This document shows positions 7,078 through 16,873 of a stretch of 64,000 nucleotides of DNA, piece by piece. The position numbers and the translations under genes are program-made. The notes below the pieces were generated by a model that saw only the letters and a program-made list of their open reading frames with translations, made no database searches and was not told where the DNA came from. Source of the DNA: an uncultured Pseudomonadales bacterium (GTDB lineage: Bacteria; Pseudomonadota; Gammaproteobacteria; Pseudomonadales; Azotimanducaceae). How positions within the stretch are numbered: position 1 is the stretch's first letter; every line of letters starts with the position of its first letter. The stretch spans positions 3,596,001 to 3,660,000 of the forward strand of contig OY282455.1 in NCBI GenBank assembly GCA_958296195.1. The letters are read 5' to 3'.

Positions 7078-8228
7078 CGCAGCCCCAAGCCCCGGGCGAT
7101 AACGCCCCGCAGTATTTCCCGGGCGCCGCCGCGCAAGGTGAAGGAGGGCGACAGCAACAGAGTGTCCGCATAGGTTTGGCGAAAGCGGCTGCGGTCCCCG
7201 GCGCCATTTCCGACAAAAGGCTCTTCGAACGGCGCGGCCAGCCGGGCGATTTCCGGCAGCAGCTTCTCGAAGTTGTTGCCCAGCTCCTTCACCAAGGCCG
7301 CCTCCACGTTCGGCGCCTTGCCCCGCTCCAGCATGCCGGCCACGGATATGGACATGCGGCGCAACGCCATCAGGTGGGCGGCGATGCGGCCGACTGCGGC
7401 CGCCGCAACGCGGCTTGGGTCAGCCTGCACCAAGCGCACGAACTCCACATAGACTCGAAACGCCGACAGGAACCGTTCGGGGCCGCTGCGCTCATAGCCG
7501 AGTTCCGAGGTCACCTGCGCCCAGCCGTTGCCCGGTTCGCCCACCAAGTCGGCGTCCGCCACGAAGGCGTCGGTGAACACCACCTCGTTGAAGTCTTCGC
7601 CCCCTGCCATGTTCTTGATGGGGCGAATGTCCACGCCGTCCGCCTGCAGATCAATGATGAGTTGGGAAAGCCCAGCGCGCCGGTTCCCGCTTGGCGGCGC
7701 GGTGCGCACCAAGGCGATCATGTAGTGGTTGCGGTGGGCGCCGGAAGTCCATAGCTTGGTGCCGTTGACCAACCAGCCGCCGTCCACGGGCTTGGCGGTG
7801 GTGCGCACCGCCGCCAAATCCGACCCGGCGTTCGGCTCGCTCATGCCAATGGAGAAGAAGCTCTCCCCTCTGGTGATGGCGGGAAGGTAGCGGTTGCGCT
7901 GATCTTCGCTGCCCCAAGTCAACAGCAACGGCCCGCTTTGCCGGTCCGCCACCCAGTGGGCGCCGACCGAAGCGCCGGCGGCCAGCAGCTCCTCGGTGAC
8001 GACGTAGCGTTCAAAGAAACTGCGCTCGCCGCCGCCGTAGGTCTTGGGCCAAGTCATGCCAATCCAGCCGCGCCGCCCCAGCGCAGCGGAAAACTCCGCA
8101 TCATGGCCGGTGCTGAAATCCGAATTCGGTGCATCCAGCCGGTCTGCGCAGCCGCCTAGGAACCGCCGCACCTCCGCGCGCAATGCAACGGTGTTGTCCG
8201 GCAGCGTCACTGGATCGAACTGAAGCAT
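7074..8228 (-). CDS. Acyl-CoA dehydrogenase, large subunit
   Basis: About 384 aa from the ATG at 8226-8228, with a GAGGGG just upstream; an earlier ATG at 8264 is possible. All three domains of the family are present: the N-terminal helices (WPKTYGGGE), the middle domain (GMSEPNAGSDLAAVRT, then KLWTSGAHRNHYMIALVRT) and the C-terminal helices. The usual catalytic Glu of the IYEGT-type motif is absent; the equivalent reads LRGGAREILRGVIARG. The base may sit elsewhere or in the partner subunit. It is the first gene of the pair. Confidence 0.82.
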   Translation of the reverse strand: MLQFDPVTLPDNTVALRAEVRRFLGGCADRLDAPNSDFSTGHDAEFSAALGRRGWIGMTWPKTYGGGERSFFERYVVTEELLAAGASVGAHWVADRQSGPLLLTWGSEDQRNRYLPAITRGESFFSIGMSEPNAGSDLAAVRTTAKPVDGGWLVNGTKLWTSGAHRNHYMIALVRTAPPSGNRRAGLSQLIIDLQADGVDIRPIKNMAGGEDFNEVVFTDAFVADADLVGEPGNGWAQVTSELGYERSGPERFLSAFRVYVEFVRLVQADPSRVAAAAVGRIAAHLMALRRMSISVAGMLERGKAPNVEAALVKELGNNFEKLLPEIARLAAPFEEPFVGNGAGDRSRFRQTYADTLLLSPSFTLRGGAREILRGVIARGLGLR

Positions 8229-8532
8229 CTTCCCCTCATTGGAAAACTCAAGAGTCCCCGGCAAGCCAACGGCAACGGAGCCGCGCCCCGATGCGGTGCA
8301 AAGCCCTTGGCCAAGGGTAAATCCACTGGCTGCGCCCGGTAATTTGCTTGCGCGGAACTTTGCGTTACCTTTTGCTCATGCCCCGCAAAAAACAACCCGC
8401 CCCCCGCCATGATCGCTCCAGCGCCTGAAGTGAGAATGCCGCCAAACCGCTGCAACAGGGGCGGCCCGCACTCTCTACGCACCGCCACGACAGCCTGCGG
8501 ACTGATCCGGGCCAACCCCCTACCTGCGCAGA

Positions 8533-9030
8533 ATGCCCTACCAAAACCCTTGTGGCAACAACGCCATGCCGGCCGCACCCCTGAACCAACCGCCCCTGCA
8601 AGGCGGGCTGACCGTGGCTGACCTGAACGGACTGCGCAGCCGCTTTGCGCCCGTGCTCGAGGACATCGCGCAGCGCTCCGCCGTAACTGGCCGCTTGGTG
8701 CATCGGGACGCATACCGCATCTCCGTCGCCACCCTTTGGACCAAGGTGGTGCTGCAGCCCAGCGATGTCGGCGTTGCCGAAGAGGAGTTGGAGGCTCTGC
8801 ACGACATTCTGAACGAGGAACTGCAGCAGGTGCTCGGAGCGGACGCCGACCTAACCAGCTGCTTCGCCTTCCTCAACAGCAAGCAGGGCGAAGCGGCCAT
8901 GCAAGAGGCCCGGCTGACGAGCGCCCACAAGGACCTGCTGCGCTACTTCTGCTCCATGATTCTGGACCCGGAGGGCCATCGCAAGTGGGCGCAGCGGCTG
9001 CGGGAGAAGCAGGCAGGTCCAAGCCCCTAG
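8533..9030 (+). CDS. Hypothetical protein, about 165 aa
   Basis: A soluble, helical, acidic protein with no signal peptide and no domain I recognise. It has protein-like features (ELEALHDILNEELQQVLGA, then LRYFCSMILDPEGHRKWAQR). The start is uncertain: ATG 8533 or ATG 8566, neither with a good ribosome-binding site. It is divergent from the acyl-CoA dehydrogenase genes, with 268 bp between them, and convergent with the LtaS-like gene. Composition supports a real gene; function unknown. Confidence 0.55.
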   Translation: MPYQNPCGNNAMPAAPLNQPPLQGGLTVADLNGLRSRFAPVLEDIAQRSAVTGRLVHRDAYRISVATLWTKVVLQPSDVGVAEEELEALHDILNEELQQVLGADADLTSCFAFLNSKQGEAAMQEARLTSAHKDLLRYFCSMILDPEGHRKWAQRLREKQAGPSP

Positions 9031-9129
9031 CCGGCGGATTGCACCAAGGCGCATTCCTCAACGACAGCTAGGCAACTTCTTAAAAGGGACATTCCGGCTT
9101 GGAACCAGTGGCTTAGCGCAATATGCCGG

Positions 9130-10953
9130 CTAGTCGCCGTAGAAGCGCCGGTGCGCATCGCCGAACAGGGCAGCGGCCTGTCGCGCCTGCTGCATGTCCG
9201 GTTGGTCGAACAGCAGCCGACGGCCGTCGTAGCGCCAGCCGTACAGGGTGCCGCCGCGGGCCAGCACCGTTAGGTGATCCGGGCCGAGGACGCCGATGTG
9301 GTAGTCCTCCTCCACCGGCGCCAGCGGCCGCCCGCCCTGCATCAGGTTCCATCCGTACAGCGGCTCCGTGGCCGGCACGCCAAGCAGGTCCAGCAAGGTC
9401 ACGGCCAAGCTCATGGTGGAGCCGTGGTGCTCGATCACTTCGGGGAGCAGCTTGACCGGGTTGTACAGCACCAAGGGCACCCGGAAATTGTTGGCCGGCA
9501 GCAAGGCGACGCCGGGCATGTCCGGCCCGTGGTCGGCAACGACAACCACAAGGGTGTCCTCCAGCCACGGGCGCTCATCGACCTGGCGGATGAACTCGCC
9601 GAGCGCCCAATCGGCGTAGGCGATCACATAGTCCTGCCGCCGCTCGTCGCTGGGGAAGGGAACGCGACCGTCCGGGAAATCAAAAGGCAGGTGGTTGCTC
9701 AGCGTCAAGGTGGTCAACAGCACGCGATCATGCACGGCGGTGAGGCGGTCCATCTCGGCGAGCACCCGCTCGAACAGTATCTCGTCGGCCACGCCCCAGC
9801 TGGTCTCAAACCAACGGTCCTCGAAATCGTAGCGGCTCAGCATCTCTTGGAAGCCTATGCCGCGCCAGTAGTCGAAAAAACTTGTGAAGTTGGGCCAACC
9901 GCCATAGACAAAGACGGTGTGAAAGCCGGCGTTGCCGAGCACTCGGGCCAGGGAGGGCGCCCGCTCGAAGCCCTCCCGTTGCGACAGGGCCTTGCCCGGC
10001 AACGGCGGATAGCCGTTCAGAATGGCCTCAAGCCCGCGAATGGTGCGGCTGCCGGTGGCGAAAATGCGGTCAAAGTAACGGCCGCGCTGGGCGAGCGCCG
10101 CCAGTTGCGGCATGTACTTCCGGCGCCGCTCCAGATCCCACCAATTGTCTCCCGCCAAGGATTCCTCAATCACCAGCAGCAAATGCTGGAAATCAGCGGC
10201 GGCGGTTTCCGGATGGGTGGAGTCAGCAGCGCTGGAGTTCTCGGCAACCGGCGTCAACGCCGGCCCCGCTGGCGAGCCGCCGTCAGTGCGGCAAGCGCCG
10301 CCATCGGCGGTGGCGGCGTCCGCCCCGCAGGTCCAATAGGCGCCCTCCCAAGCCGCCAAATCCACGCGAGCCGCGAACAGCACCTCCAAGTAGCCATTGC
10401 TGCCGAGCTGGTTCAGCGGCCGGGAATGGCCAGTGGGCCAAGCCTGCCCAAAGGCCAGCACCAAGGCCGCGGCAGCCATCCAACCCAAAAAACCCAAGCG
10501 ATGGGCGCGGGTGAATGCATCCGGCAGCCAGTGCGCCATCCCGCGGGCCACCAGCCAAGCCAGCACCGCCGCCGGCAGCAGGTAGTAGCTGAGGTAAATC
10601 TGCTCATCGGCAAATGCGGTCACCTCCCGCAGATGGATGATGTAGTGCAGGACCACCCGGCCCATTCGGGTTTGAAACTCAGACCAATACAGTGCGTCCG
10701 TGGCGAACATCGCAGCGAAAGGAAGGAACATCAACCCCAACCACACGGGCGCGAAGCGGCGGCCAGCCAAAAAACCAGCCGCCAAGACGCCGCCCACGAC
10801 TGCAAGGGCTTGCAGGTCGCTGCCCAAGCCAACCCCCATAGCGACCAACCGATCGAGGACCGACTGCTCCGGCAAGGACAACGCCAACATCAGCCGCAAG
10901 CCACACCACAACGCCATGCAGAGGATGGCGAATCGCAGCCAAAAGGTCGTCAC
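9130..10953 (-). CDS. LTA synthase-family membrane sulfatase/phosphotransferase
   Basis: 607 aa starting with GTG, which overlaps the stop of the upstream RND gene (GTGA). About five transmembrane helices fill residues 1-180, followed by a periplasmic sulfatase-fold domain. It has the catalytic-Thr region FATGSRTIRGLEAIL, VVVADHGPDMP for metal binding and NNFRVPLVLYNP. LtaS, OpgB and related enzymes move phosphoglycerol (or phosphoethanolamine) from lipid donors to glycans or lipids. As the last gene of a lipid-trafficking run it may modify an envelope lipid or glycan; the exact donor and acceptor are unknown. Confidence 0.82.
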   Translation of the reverse strand: MTTFWLRFAILCMALWCGLRLMLALSLPEQSVLDRLVAMGVGLGSDLQALAVVGGVLAAGFLAGRRFAPVWLGLMFLPFAAMFATDALYWSEFQTRMGRVVLHYIIHLREVTAFADEQIYLSYYLLPAAVLAWLVARGMAHWLPDAFTRAHRLGFLGWMAAAALVLAFGQAWPTGHSRPLNQLGSNGYLEVLFAARVDLAAWEGAYWTCGADAATADGGACRTDGGSPAGPALTPVAENSSAADSTHPETAAADFQHLLLVIEESLAGDNWWDLERRRKYMPQLAALAQRGRYFDRIFATGSRTIRGLEAILNGYPPLPGKALSQREGFERAPSLARVLGNAGFHTVFVYGGWPNFTSFFDYWRGIGFQEMLSRYDFEDRWFETSWGVADEILFERVLAEMDRLTAVHDRVLLTTLTLSNHLPFDFPDGRVPFPSDERRQDYVIAYADWALGEFIRQVDERPWLEDTLVVVVADHGPDMPGVALLPANNFRVPLVLYNPVKLLPEVIEHHGSTMSLAVTLLDLLGVPATEPLYGWNLMQGGRPLAPVEEDYHIGVLGPDHLTVLARGGTLYGWRYDGRRLLFDQPDMQQARQAAALFGDAHRRFYGD

Positions 10954-13511
10954 AGGTTCGGCCCGCGAGTCGGCACCGACAGCCAGGACAACAACACCGG
11001 CAACAAAAACACCGTGAACACCAGCAAGAGCGACACGGCAATGGCCAGCAACAAGCCGATGGAGGCGGTGCCGGCATGAGGCGAGAGCGACAGCGCCGAA
11101 AAGGCGCCCACCGTGGTCAGAGCGCTCAGCACCACCGCGCGGGGGGTGCTCGAATGCATGAGATGCGGAACCCCCCCCTCGCCGCGGTAGCGGTCCACCA
11201 CATGCACGCCGCTATCGACGCCGAGCCCGAACACCAACGGCATCACCAACACGTTGGCCATGTTCAAGGGCATGTCCAGCAGCACCCCCAGCGCCAACGT
11301 GAACGCCACGGCGAGCGCCAAGGGCACCACCACCAAGGCCGCATAGCGGACGCTCTGAAACATCACCAGCAGAATGCCGGCGATGGACACTAGGGCGAAC
11401 GCCAACGCCTGCTGAAAGGCGCCAACCACCACCTCGCCGACGCCCCACTCAATGACGGGACGCCCCGTCGCCGTCGGTGCGATGGCGCGGACCCCTTCAA
11501 TGAAGCGGGTCATGGCCCCGACATCGGCCACGTCCCCTTCGGGGAGCACGATGCCCAGTCGCTCATCGTTGCCGCCGGTGAACCGACGGCGAACTTCAGC
11601 CGGCACCGAATCCCCCGTGACCGGCGCGACCTGCAGCGCCCGCCGCAGCCACTCGAGCTCCTCAACCAAGTTGGGCACCACGCCCCGCTGCCAAAGCTGC
11701 AACTGCTGCGTCGGCCCCGCCGCCAAGGCGCTCAACGCCTCCTTGAGGTGGACAAGGCGGCCGCTGTCATCATGCCTCTCAATGGTCTGAACCAATTCCT
11801 CAACGCTGGTTCGCAGCTCGCTGGCCACCGGCGTCGGCAACTGCCGCAGCGGGGCCAAGGCGCTGGCGAGCATGAACTGCAAATCCTCCAGCACATAGAG
11901 TTTGTCCGCTTGGTCCTTGGGCACAAAGTCCGCATGGGTGATCACCGAGCCCACCACCGGCAGAGCCTCAATGGACTGCAGGGTGGATTCATCCGCGGAA
12001 ACCAGCAGCAGGGCATAGTCCGTGGCTTGGCCGCCCTCCTGCAGCTCCTGCAAGGTGCGCATGGAGTCAGCGTTCGGATCTTTGAGCGCCAAGGTGCTGT
12101 AGTCAAAGCGCATTTGACTGGCGCTGGCTACCGCCAGCACCGCCAGCACGGTAAACAGCGCCAGCACCTTGCGGCGATGGAGTATCAGAATGTTCACCAG
12201 CCGGGCGCTTGAGGGGATGGACATGACGTGGGACTTGATGGGGCCAAGAACCGCGAACAGCGCCGGCAGCAAGGTGAAGGTCAGAAACCCGGCGATGGCA
12301 ATGCCTCCGGCGGAAATGACGCCGAGATCGGCCAAGCCCTTGTAGTCCGTTGGCCAGAAGCCGAGAAAGCCGAGCGCCGTGGTGAGGGTGCAGACCACAA
12401 TGGCGCCGCCAACGCTGTGTACGGTCGATTCCAAGGCCGGGCCGACCGCGCCGGCACCGGTGTTGACCGCCTCTTGATAGCGTAAGGAGAAGTGGATGGC
12501 GAAGTCCACGCCGAGGCCGAAGAACATCACCATGAAGACGATGGACAGGGTGTTGTATTCGCCCACGGCCAACATGGCGTAGGCTGAAGTCAGGGCGATG
12601 CCGACCGCCAGCATGGCGAAGGTGGCGACGATGATCTTAAGCGACCTGACACCGAGGATCATGGCCACCGCCAGGAGCGCCACCGCCAGCCAGCCGGCGA
12701 GCTGCACACCACTCACCGCCGCTTCTATTTCCTCATGCGCCAGGGCCACTTCCCCAGTGATGCCCACCCGGACGCCGGGCGGGGCGCCGGCCGCGGCGAT
12801 CAGTTCGCGCAGTTCCCGCACCACCTCCGCATTGGCGGCGGTTTCGCCAAGTTGCAAATTGGTCTTGACCGCAATGAGCCGCCGCCAAGTCTCTTGGTCG
12901 TTGAAAAATTCATTGGCCCAATAGATGGTTGGGTCGTCACCGTCGAGCAGTGCGTTCGCCGAATCCCGCAGCAGCCCCACAACGCTCTCCGCGCCGCTGG
13001 GCAGTTCGTTCTCGATGCCATCGCCAAGCAAGCCGAGAATGCCGCGCAGGCTCGGGTCCTCGGCAACTGCGGTCAGCCAAGGCTGGGCTTCCGCCAAGCG
13101 GTCCGCGACTTCCTCGAGTTCCTGGTGGTCAAGGTACAGCAGCGCATGGTCGCGGAAGAACGGATGATTGTCCGGCGCGTAAACGGCCCGAAATCGATCC
13201 GGGCGGCGGCGAATCTCATCTTCAATGCGGCGGGCCGCATCCTCAACCTGCTTGAAGCCTGGCCCGGAAACCACCACTACGGCGGTTTTGACGTGGTCCG
13301 GAAACAACGACTCAAAGCGATCGAAGTGCTCGCGCCATGCAGCGTCCTGTTCGATGAGGTCGCCCAAATTGGCGTTCATCCTGAAGCGGTCCACGGCCAC
13401 CCAAGCTGAAGCGCCGGCCAGCAATGCAAGGCAGACCAGAGTCGTCCAAGGACGATTGGAAATCAGAACAACCCATCTGGCTAGGCTCTGTATCAGCCAG
13501 CGCTGAATCAT
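10950..13511 (-). CDS. HpnN-like RND/MMPL lipid transporter
   Basis: 853 aa with the RND arrangement: one N-terminal membrane helix, a periplasmic loop (about 40-250), a sterol-sensing-domain-like block of five to six helices (FGLGVDFAIHFSLRYQEAV), a second loop and another helix block (FGLGVDSGVHVVDRYRG). This is the HpnN/MMPL family, which shuttles hopanoids or other lipids to the outer membrane. Start and stop overlap both neighbours by 4 bp, showing one operon. No hopanoid cyclase gene lies in the window, so the cargo may be hopanoid, phospholipid or another hydrophobic molecule. Confidence 0.85.
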   Translation of the reverse strand: MIQRWLIQSLARWVVLISNRPWTTLVCLALLAGASAWVAVDRFRMNANLGDLIEQDAAWREHFDRFESLFPDHVKTAVVVVSGPGFKQVEDAARRIEDEIRRRPDRFRAVYAPDNHPFFRDHALLYLDHQELEEVADRLAEAQPWLTAVAEDPSLRGILGLLGDGIENELPSGAESVVGLLRDSANALLDGDDPTIYWANEFFNDQETWRRLIAVKTNLQLGETAANAEVVRELRELIAAAGAPPGVRVGITGEVALAHEEIEAAVSGVQLAGWLAVALLAVAMILGVRSLKIIVATFAMLAVGIALTSAYAMLAVGEYNTLSIVFMVMFFGLGVDFAIHFSLRYQEAVNTGAGAVGPALESTVHSVGGAIVVCTLTTALGFLGFWPTDYKGLADLGVISAGGIAIAGFLTFTLLPALFAVLGPIKSHVMSIPSSARLVNILILHRRKVLALFTVLAVLAVASASQMRFDYSTLALKDPNADSMRTLQELQEGGQATDYALLLVSADESTLQSIEALPVVGSVITHADFVPKDQADKLYVLEDLQFMLASALAPLRQLPTPVASELRTSVEELVQTIERHDDSGRLVHLKEALSALAAGPTQQLQLWQRGVVPNLVEELEWLRRALQVAPVTGDSVPAEVRRRFTGGNDERLGIVLPEGDVADVGAMTRFIEGVRAIAPTATGRPVIEWGVGEVVVGAFQQALAFALVSIAGILLVMFQSVRYAALVVVPLALAVAFTLALGVLLDMPLNMANVLVMPLVFGLGVDSGVHVVDRYRGEGGVPHLMHSSTPRAVVLSALTTVGAFSALSLSPHAGTASIGLLLAIAVSLLLVFTVFLLPVLLSWLSVPTRGPNL

Positions 13512-14389
13512 TCGATGGCGTCGGCCTCATCGAAAAAGCTGTCGAAGTCGTCCAGTGGCGGCGCCTCGTCATGAATCATGAACTCACGGATCTGGTAGTA
13601 GGCCTCACGGGTGAAGACGTAGGAATCAAGGGCCGCCGCATCCCGCGCATCGGTCAACGCCAGTGCATCCGCCCGGGCGCTCAGAAGGCCGACCCCACTC
13701 AACCAGAGTCGGTAGTCCTTGGGGACCGGACGTGGGTCAAAGAACGCGCTGAAGACCGTGGCCGGGATGTCGCGGAGAGTCGATGGTCCAAACAAGGGCA
13801 CATAAACGTAGCGGCTGTTGCGCCACCCCCACACCGCCAAGGTTTGGCCGAAGTCCTCGTTTTGAGCGGGCAGGCCGACCGGCGTCGCCACGTCAAAAAG
13901 ACCGGCCACGCCCAAGGTGCTGTTCAGCAAAAACCGCATCAAATCGGTGCCGCCGCCCCTGGGCTTGCCCTGCAGAAAGCCGTTGATGCTGCTGTCAACC
14001 GAAGTCAGGTTGGCGAAGAAGTTGGAGGCCCCCTTCTCCACCGGGTCCGGCAGCAGGCTTTGGTAGGCTCTGGCCGCAGGGGCAAAGAGGCTTCGATCCA
14101 CCTTGTCCGAAAACTCAAAGGAGGTTCGGTTGAAGCCTTCGTTGGTGTCGTAGGCGGCGGAATCGGCGCTGTCTCCGAGGCTGGCGCAGGCGGCTTGCAG
14201 CAGCGCTACGGTCGCCAACGGGCCAGCCCAGGCGCACCGCCGCAACAGCCGCGCACCCAACTGCCGCTTGGGCGCTGTCCTTGCCCTAGGCGCCTGAAGC
14301 CCGACGCTCAGTTGGTTTTGGGTCTTCGCCTCGCCAAAGTTGGCGCAAACTTCCATATGTTTCTCCCATCGGCCCCGCTGGGCCGGCAA
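13508..14389 (-). CDS. mlaA: MlaA/VacJ outer-membrane lipoprotein
   Basis: 293 aa from the first ATG; ATG 14356 gives a shorter leader. A lipobox LLQAAC marks the acylated Cys near residue 67, an unusually long leader if the first ATG is used. The mature part shows MlaA features: YDTNEGFNRTSFEFSDKVD near the N-terminus, then NFFANLTSVDSSINGFLQ, FGQTLAVWG and YVYVPLFGPSTLRD. MlaA removes misplaced phospholipid from the outer leaflet and passes it to MlaC. Here it sits between mlaC- and hpnN-like genes rather than with mlaFEDB, as in some hopanoid-type lipid-transport operons. Confidence 0.88.
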   Translation of the reverse strand: MPAQRGRWEKHMEVCANFGEAKTQNQLSVGLQAPRARTAPKRQLGARLLRRCAWAGPLATVALLQAACASLGDSADSAAYDTNEGFNRTSFEFSDKVDRSLFAPAARAYQSLLPDPVEKGASNFFANLTSVDSSINGFLQGKPRGGGTDLMRFLLNSTLGVAGLFDVATPVGLPAQNEDFGQTLAVWGWRNSRYVYVPLFGPSTLRDIPATVFSAFFDPRPVPKDYRLWLSGVGLLSARADALALTDARDAAALDSYVFTREAYYQIREFMIHDEAPPLDDFDSFFDEADAIE

Positions 14390-14430
14390 TTTTCTCCAAG
14401 GGCGCAGGGTTTAGGCGCCCCAACTAGCAT

Positions 14431-15036
14431 CTAATCGAGTGGCGCCGAGCCCGCCTCCGCAATGCTGGATTCAATGTGCTCAACCAGCGCAGGGAAACCC
14501 TTTTTTCTGATGATGCTGGCGTAGTCCGCCCGTCGCAACGACAGGTCGCTGACCCCGTCGGCCACCACATTGAACGCTTTGTCGCCGCGAAAGTAATAGT
14601 CCAGATTCACCGCTTCGCCGTTGGCGCGGATGAGTTGCGACTTGATGACCACGCCGGTGCTGGCGGCGGCCGCGTCCACCCGCTCAAACCGTTGGCCGCC
14701 GTAGCTGTCGAAGCGGTCCGCGTAGGTGGCGACGATCAGCCGCCCCAAGAGTTTGATGAAGGCTGCACGTTGCGCGTCCGGCAGGCTGCGCCAACTAGCC
14801 CCGACGCTGATGCGGGCAATGGTGGCCACGTCAAAAAAATCCGCCACGACCGGCTCCAGCAGCGCCAGCCGGGCAGCAAAGGCGTTGGTGCGCATGGCCT
14901 CGAGCAAGACGCTGTGGAAATGATCGACACGGCCGCCGGCCGCATCAGCCCCCTCCACTGCCCCGCCTACCGCCGGCGACCAGACCGCGGCCGCCATGAC
15001 AAGGCCGCCGGCCAAGGCGGCAAGGCGCCGCCGCAT
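14431..15036 (-). CDS. MlaC/HpnM-family periplasmic lipid-binding protein
   Basis: 201 aa from the ATG at 15034-15036, chosen because it opens directly on a signal peptide (MRRRLAALAGGLVMAAAVW). The mature protein has the Tol/Ttg2 (MlaC) pattern: LLEPVVADFFDVATIARISV, SWRSLPDAQRAAFIKLL, ADRFDSYGGQRF and YFRGDKAFNVVADGVSD. It carries lipid across the periplasm. It lies 63 bp after dctM and 42 bp before mlaA. In several bacteria the hopanoid-associated homologue is called HpnM; which lipid is bound here is unknown. Confidence 0.85.
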   Translation of the reverse strand: MRRRLAALAGGLVMAAAVWSPAVGGAVEGADAAGGRVDHFHSVLLEAMRTNAFAARLALLEPVVADFFDVATIARISVGASWRSLPDAQRAAFIKLLGRLIVATYADRFDSYGGQRFERVDAAAASTGVVIKSQLIRANGEAVNLDYYFRGDKAFNVVADGVSDLSLRRADYASIIRKKGFPALVEHIESSIAEAGSAPLD

Positions 15037-15098
15037 GAAAGCGCCCCTACACTGGATGCCCCCAAGGGTGGCCTGCAACAAAGCAGGTGCGCAAAGCC

Positions 15099-16397
15099 TC
15101 ATCGCACCAGCACCAAGGTGAACCAAGGAACGTAGGTGATCAGCAGCAGGGCCGCCAGCAACACCAGCATGAACGGCCAGCAAGCGGCGTAGAGCGCCAG
15201 TACCGGTTTGTTGAATCTATAGCTGGCGATGAACAGGTTCATGCCCACTGGCGGCGTAAAGTAGCCGATTTGCATGTTCGCCAAAAACACAATTCCCAAA
15301 TGCACGGGATCTATGCCGTAGCCCGCCGCCACCGGCAGAATCAAGGGCACCATGATAACCAAGGCGGAGAAGATATCCAACATCGCGCCCAACGCCAACA
15401 GCAGGATATTCAAAAGCAGCAGAAAGGCAATCGGGCTTTCGATGTGCGCCTGCATGAACTCGAACAAACGCTGCGGCACTTCCGCATCCACTAGAAAGCT
15501 GGTGAACGCCAAGGCTACGCCCAGTATCAACAGGATGCCGCCCACCATGACCATGGCCTTGACCGCAATGGAAGGCAGGGCCCTAAGGCGCAAATCCCGA
15601 TACAGCAGGGTCTCGGCGACCGTAACGTAAACTGCGGTCACCGCCGCCGCCTCGGAGATGGCGAAGTAGCCGGAATAGATGCCGCCCAGCACCACTATCG
15701 GCAGCGGCAGCTCCCAGCGGGCAGCCAGAAGCGCCGGCCAGATACGGGCGCGTTCCGCAGCTACGCCGGTCGGGTTGGAGGTCGGAACCGCCGAGCCGCG
15801 TCGTTGGACCCACAGCGTCCAAGCGACGAGGCAAGCCAGCATGAGCAGCAGCGGCAGCACTCCCGCCTTGAACAGATCTATGATCGTGAACGGCTCGCCC
15901 ACGTTGATCTGCTGCGCGATGACGCCGTAGAGAATGAGCGGCAAAGACGGCGCCAGCAGCAGGCCCAAGCTGCCGGAGGTGGTTACCAACCCCAAGCTGA
16001 AGCGCTCCCCATAGCCGGCCTGCAGCAAGGCCGGCAACAACAGGGCGCCCAAGGCGACGATGGTGACGCCGGAGGCCCCGGTCAGCGCCGTGAACAGGCC
16101 GCAGGCGATGAAGCCGACGATGGCCAGGCCGCAGGGCAGCCAGCCGAGCAGGCTCCGCACCAAGGCGACCAGCCGCTCCGAGGTCTTGGCTTCGGCCAGA
16201 ACGTAGCCGGCGTAGGTGAACAGGGGCAGAGCCACCAGCAAGGGCGTATCGACGATGCGGTACACCTCAATGGCCACCACCGTCAGATCGATGTCGGCGG
16301 CCAGAAAGCCCAGCATGGCGGCGGCCATGAGCACGGCGACCAACGGCGCTCCGGCCAAGGCCGCGGCCAACGTCAACGCCAAGCCGGCCCAAATCAT
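15099..16397 (-). CDS. TRAP transporter large permease (DctM family)
   Basis: 432 aa from the ATG at 16395-16397, which overlaps the small-permease stop (ATGA); an ATG at 16433 would need a 40-bp overlap. About 12 hydrophobic helices, with DctM motifs such as PLFTYAGYVLAE, LTGASGVTIVALGALLLPAL and the C-terminal MQIGYFTPPVGMNLFIASY. It uses the sodium or proton gradient to import solute delivered by the binding protein. It is the last of four TRAP genes. Confidence 0.9.
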   Translation of the reverse strand: MIWAGLALTLAAALAGAPLVAVLMAAAMLGFLAADIDLTVVAIEVYRIVDTPLLVALPLFTYAGYVLAEAKTSERLVALVRSLLGWLPCGLAIVGFIACGLFTALTGASGVTIVALGALLLPALLQAGYGERFSLGLVTTSGSLGLLLAPSLPLILYGVIAQQINVGEPFTIIDLFKAGVLPLLLMLACLVAWTLWVQRRGSAVPTSNPTGVAAERARIWPALLAARWELPLPIVVLGGIYSGYFAISEAAAVTAVYVTVAETLLYRDLRLRALPSIAVKAMVMVGGILLILGVALAFTSFLVDAEVPQRLFEFMQAHIESPIAFLLLLNILLLALGAMLDIFSALVIMVPLILPVAAGYGIDPVHLGIVFLANMQIGYFTPPVGMNLFIASYRFNKPVLALYAACWPFMLVLLAALLLITYVPWFTLVLVR

Positions 16398-16873
16398 CGG
16401 GGCACCAAGGTGTGCAGCAGGTAGCGCAGGCATATGACCGCCGCGCCGAAGGGCAAGACGGCTTCGCAGAGCCAGGCCGGAACGGCGCCGAAGGCGATCA
16501 TCCCGTCTGCGTGTTCAAAGAGCACGAACTGCAGGCTGAACCAAGCGAAAACGCCGAATACGGCGCAGGTGAAGCCGTTGGTGAAGCGGGCGAGAGGCCG
16601 ACGCCAGCGGGCCGGAGCGAAGCGGGTCGCCAAATCGATTCGGATGTGTTCATCGCTGCGGGAGGCCACCATGGCCCCCACCATCGCCACCCAGATCACC
16701 AGCACCCGCACCAAGGCGTCTCCCCACAGCAGGCCAGTGTCAAACAGGTTGCGGGCCGCCACCTGATAGGCGGCCACGCCGATGATGGCGGCGAGGATCA
16801 ACACCAACAGGCCGTCCTCCAGCCGCCGCAGCCAAACCAAGACCAACCGCAAGGCGCTCAGATCAGCCGGCAT
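16394..16873 (-). CDS. TRAP transporter small permease (DctQ family)
   Basis: 159 aa from the ATG at 16871-16873, preceded by GGAAGGGG. Four membrane helices, with the DctQ-like WGDALVRVLVIWVAMVGAM and SRSDEHIRIDL. It forms the membrane complex with the large permease through a 4-bp gene overlap. About 240 bp separates it from dctP upstream, a gap with no gene seen. Confidence 0.88.
   Translation of the reverse strand: MPADLSALRLVLVWLRRLEDGLLVLILAAIIGVAAYQVAARNLFDTGLLWGDALVRVLVIWVAMVGAMVASRSDEHIRIDLATRFAPARWRRPLARFTNGFTCAVFGVFAWFSLQFVLFEHADGMIAFGAVPAWLCEAVLPFGAAVICLRYLLHTLVPR

Noticed and set aside
9274-11079. 601-codon open frame on the plus strand
   Set aside because: It is the antisense of the LtaS-like and RND genes; the composition (H, Q, R, G rich) is typical of high-GC shadow frames.
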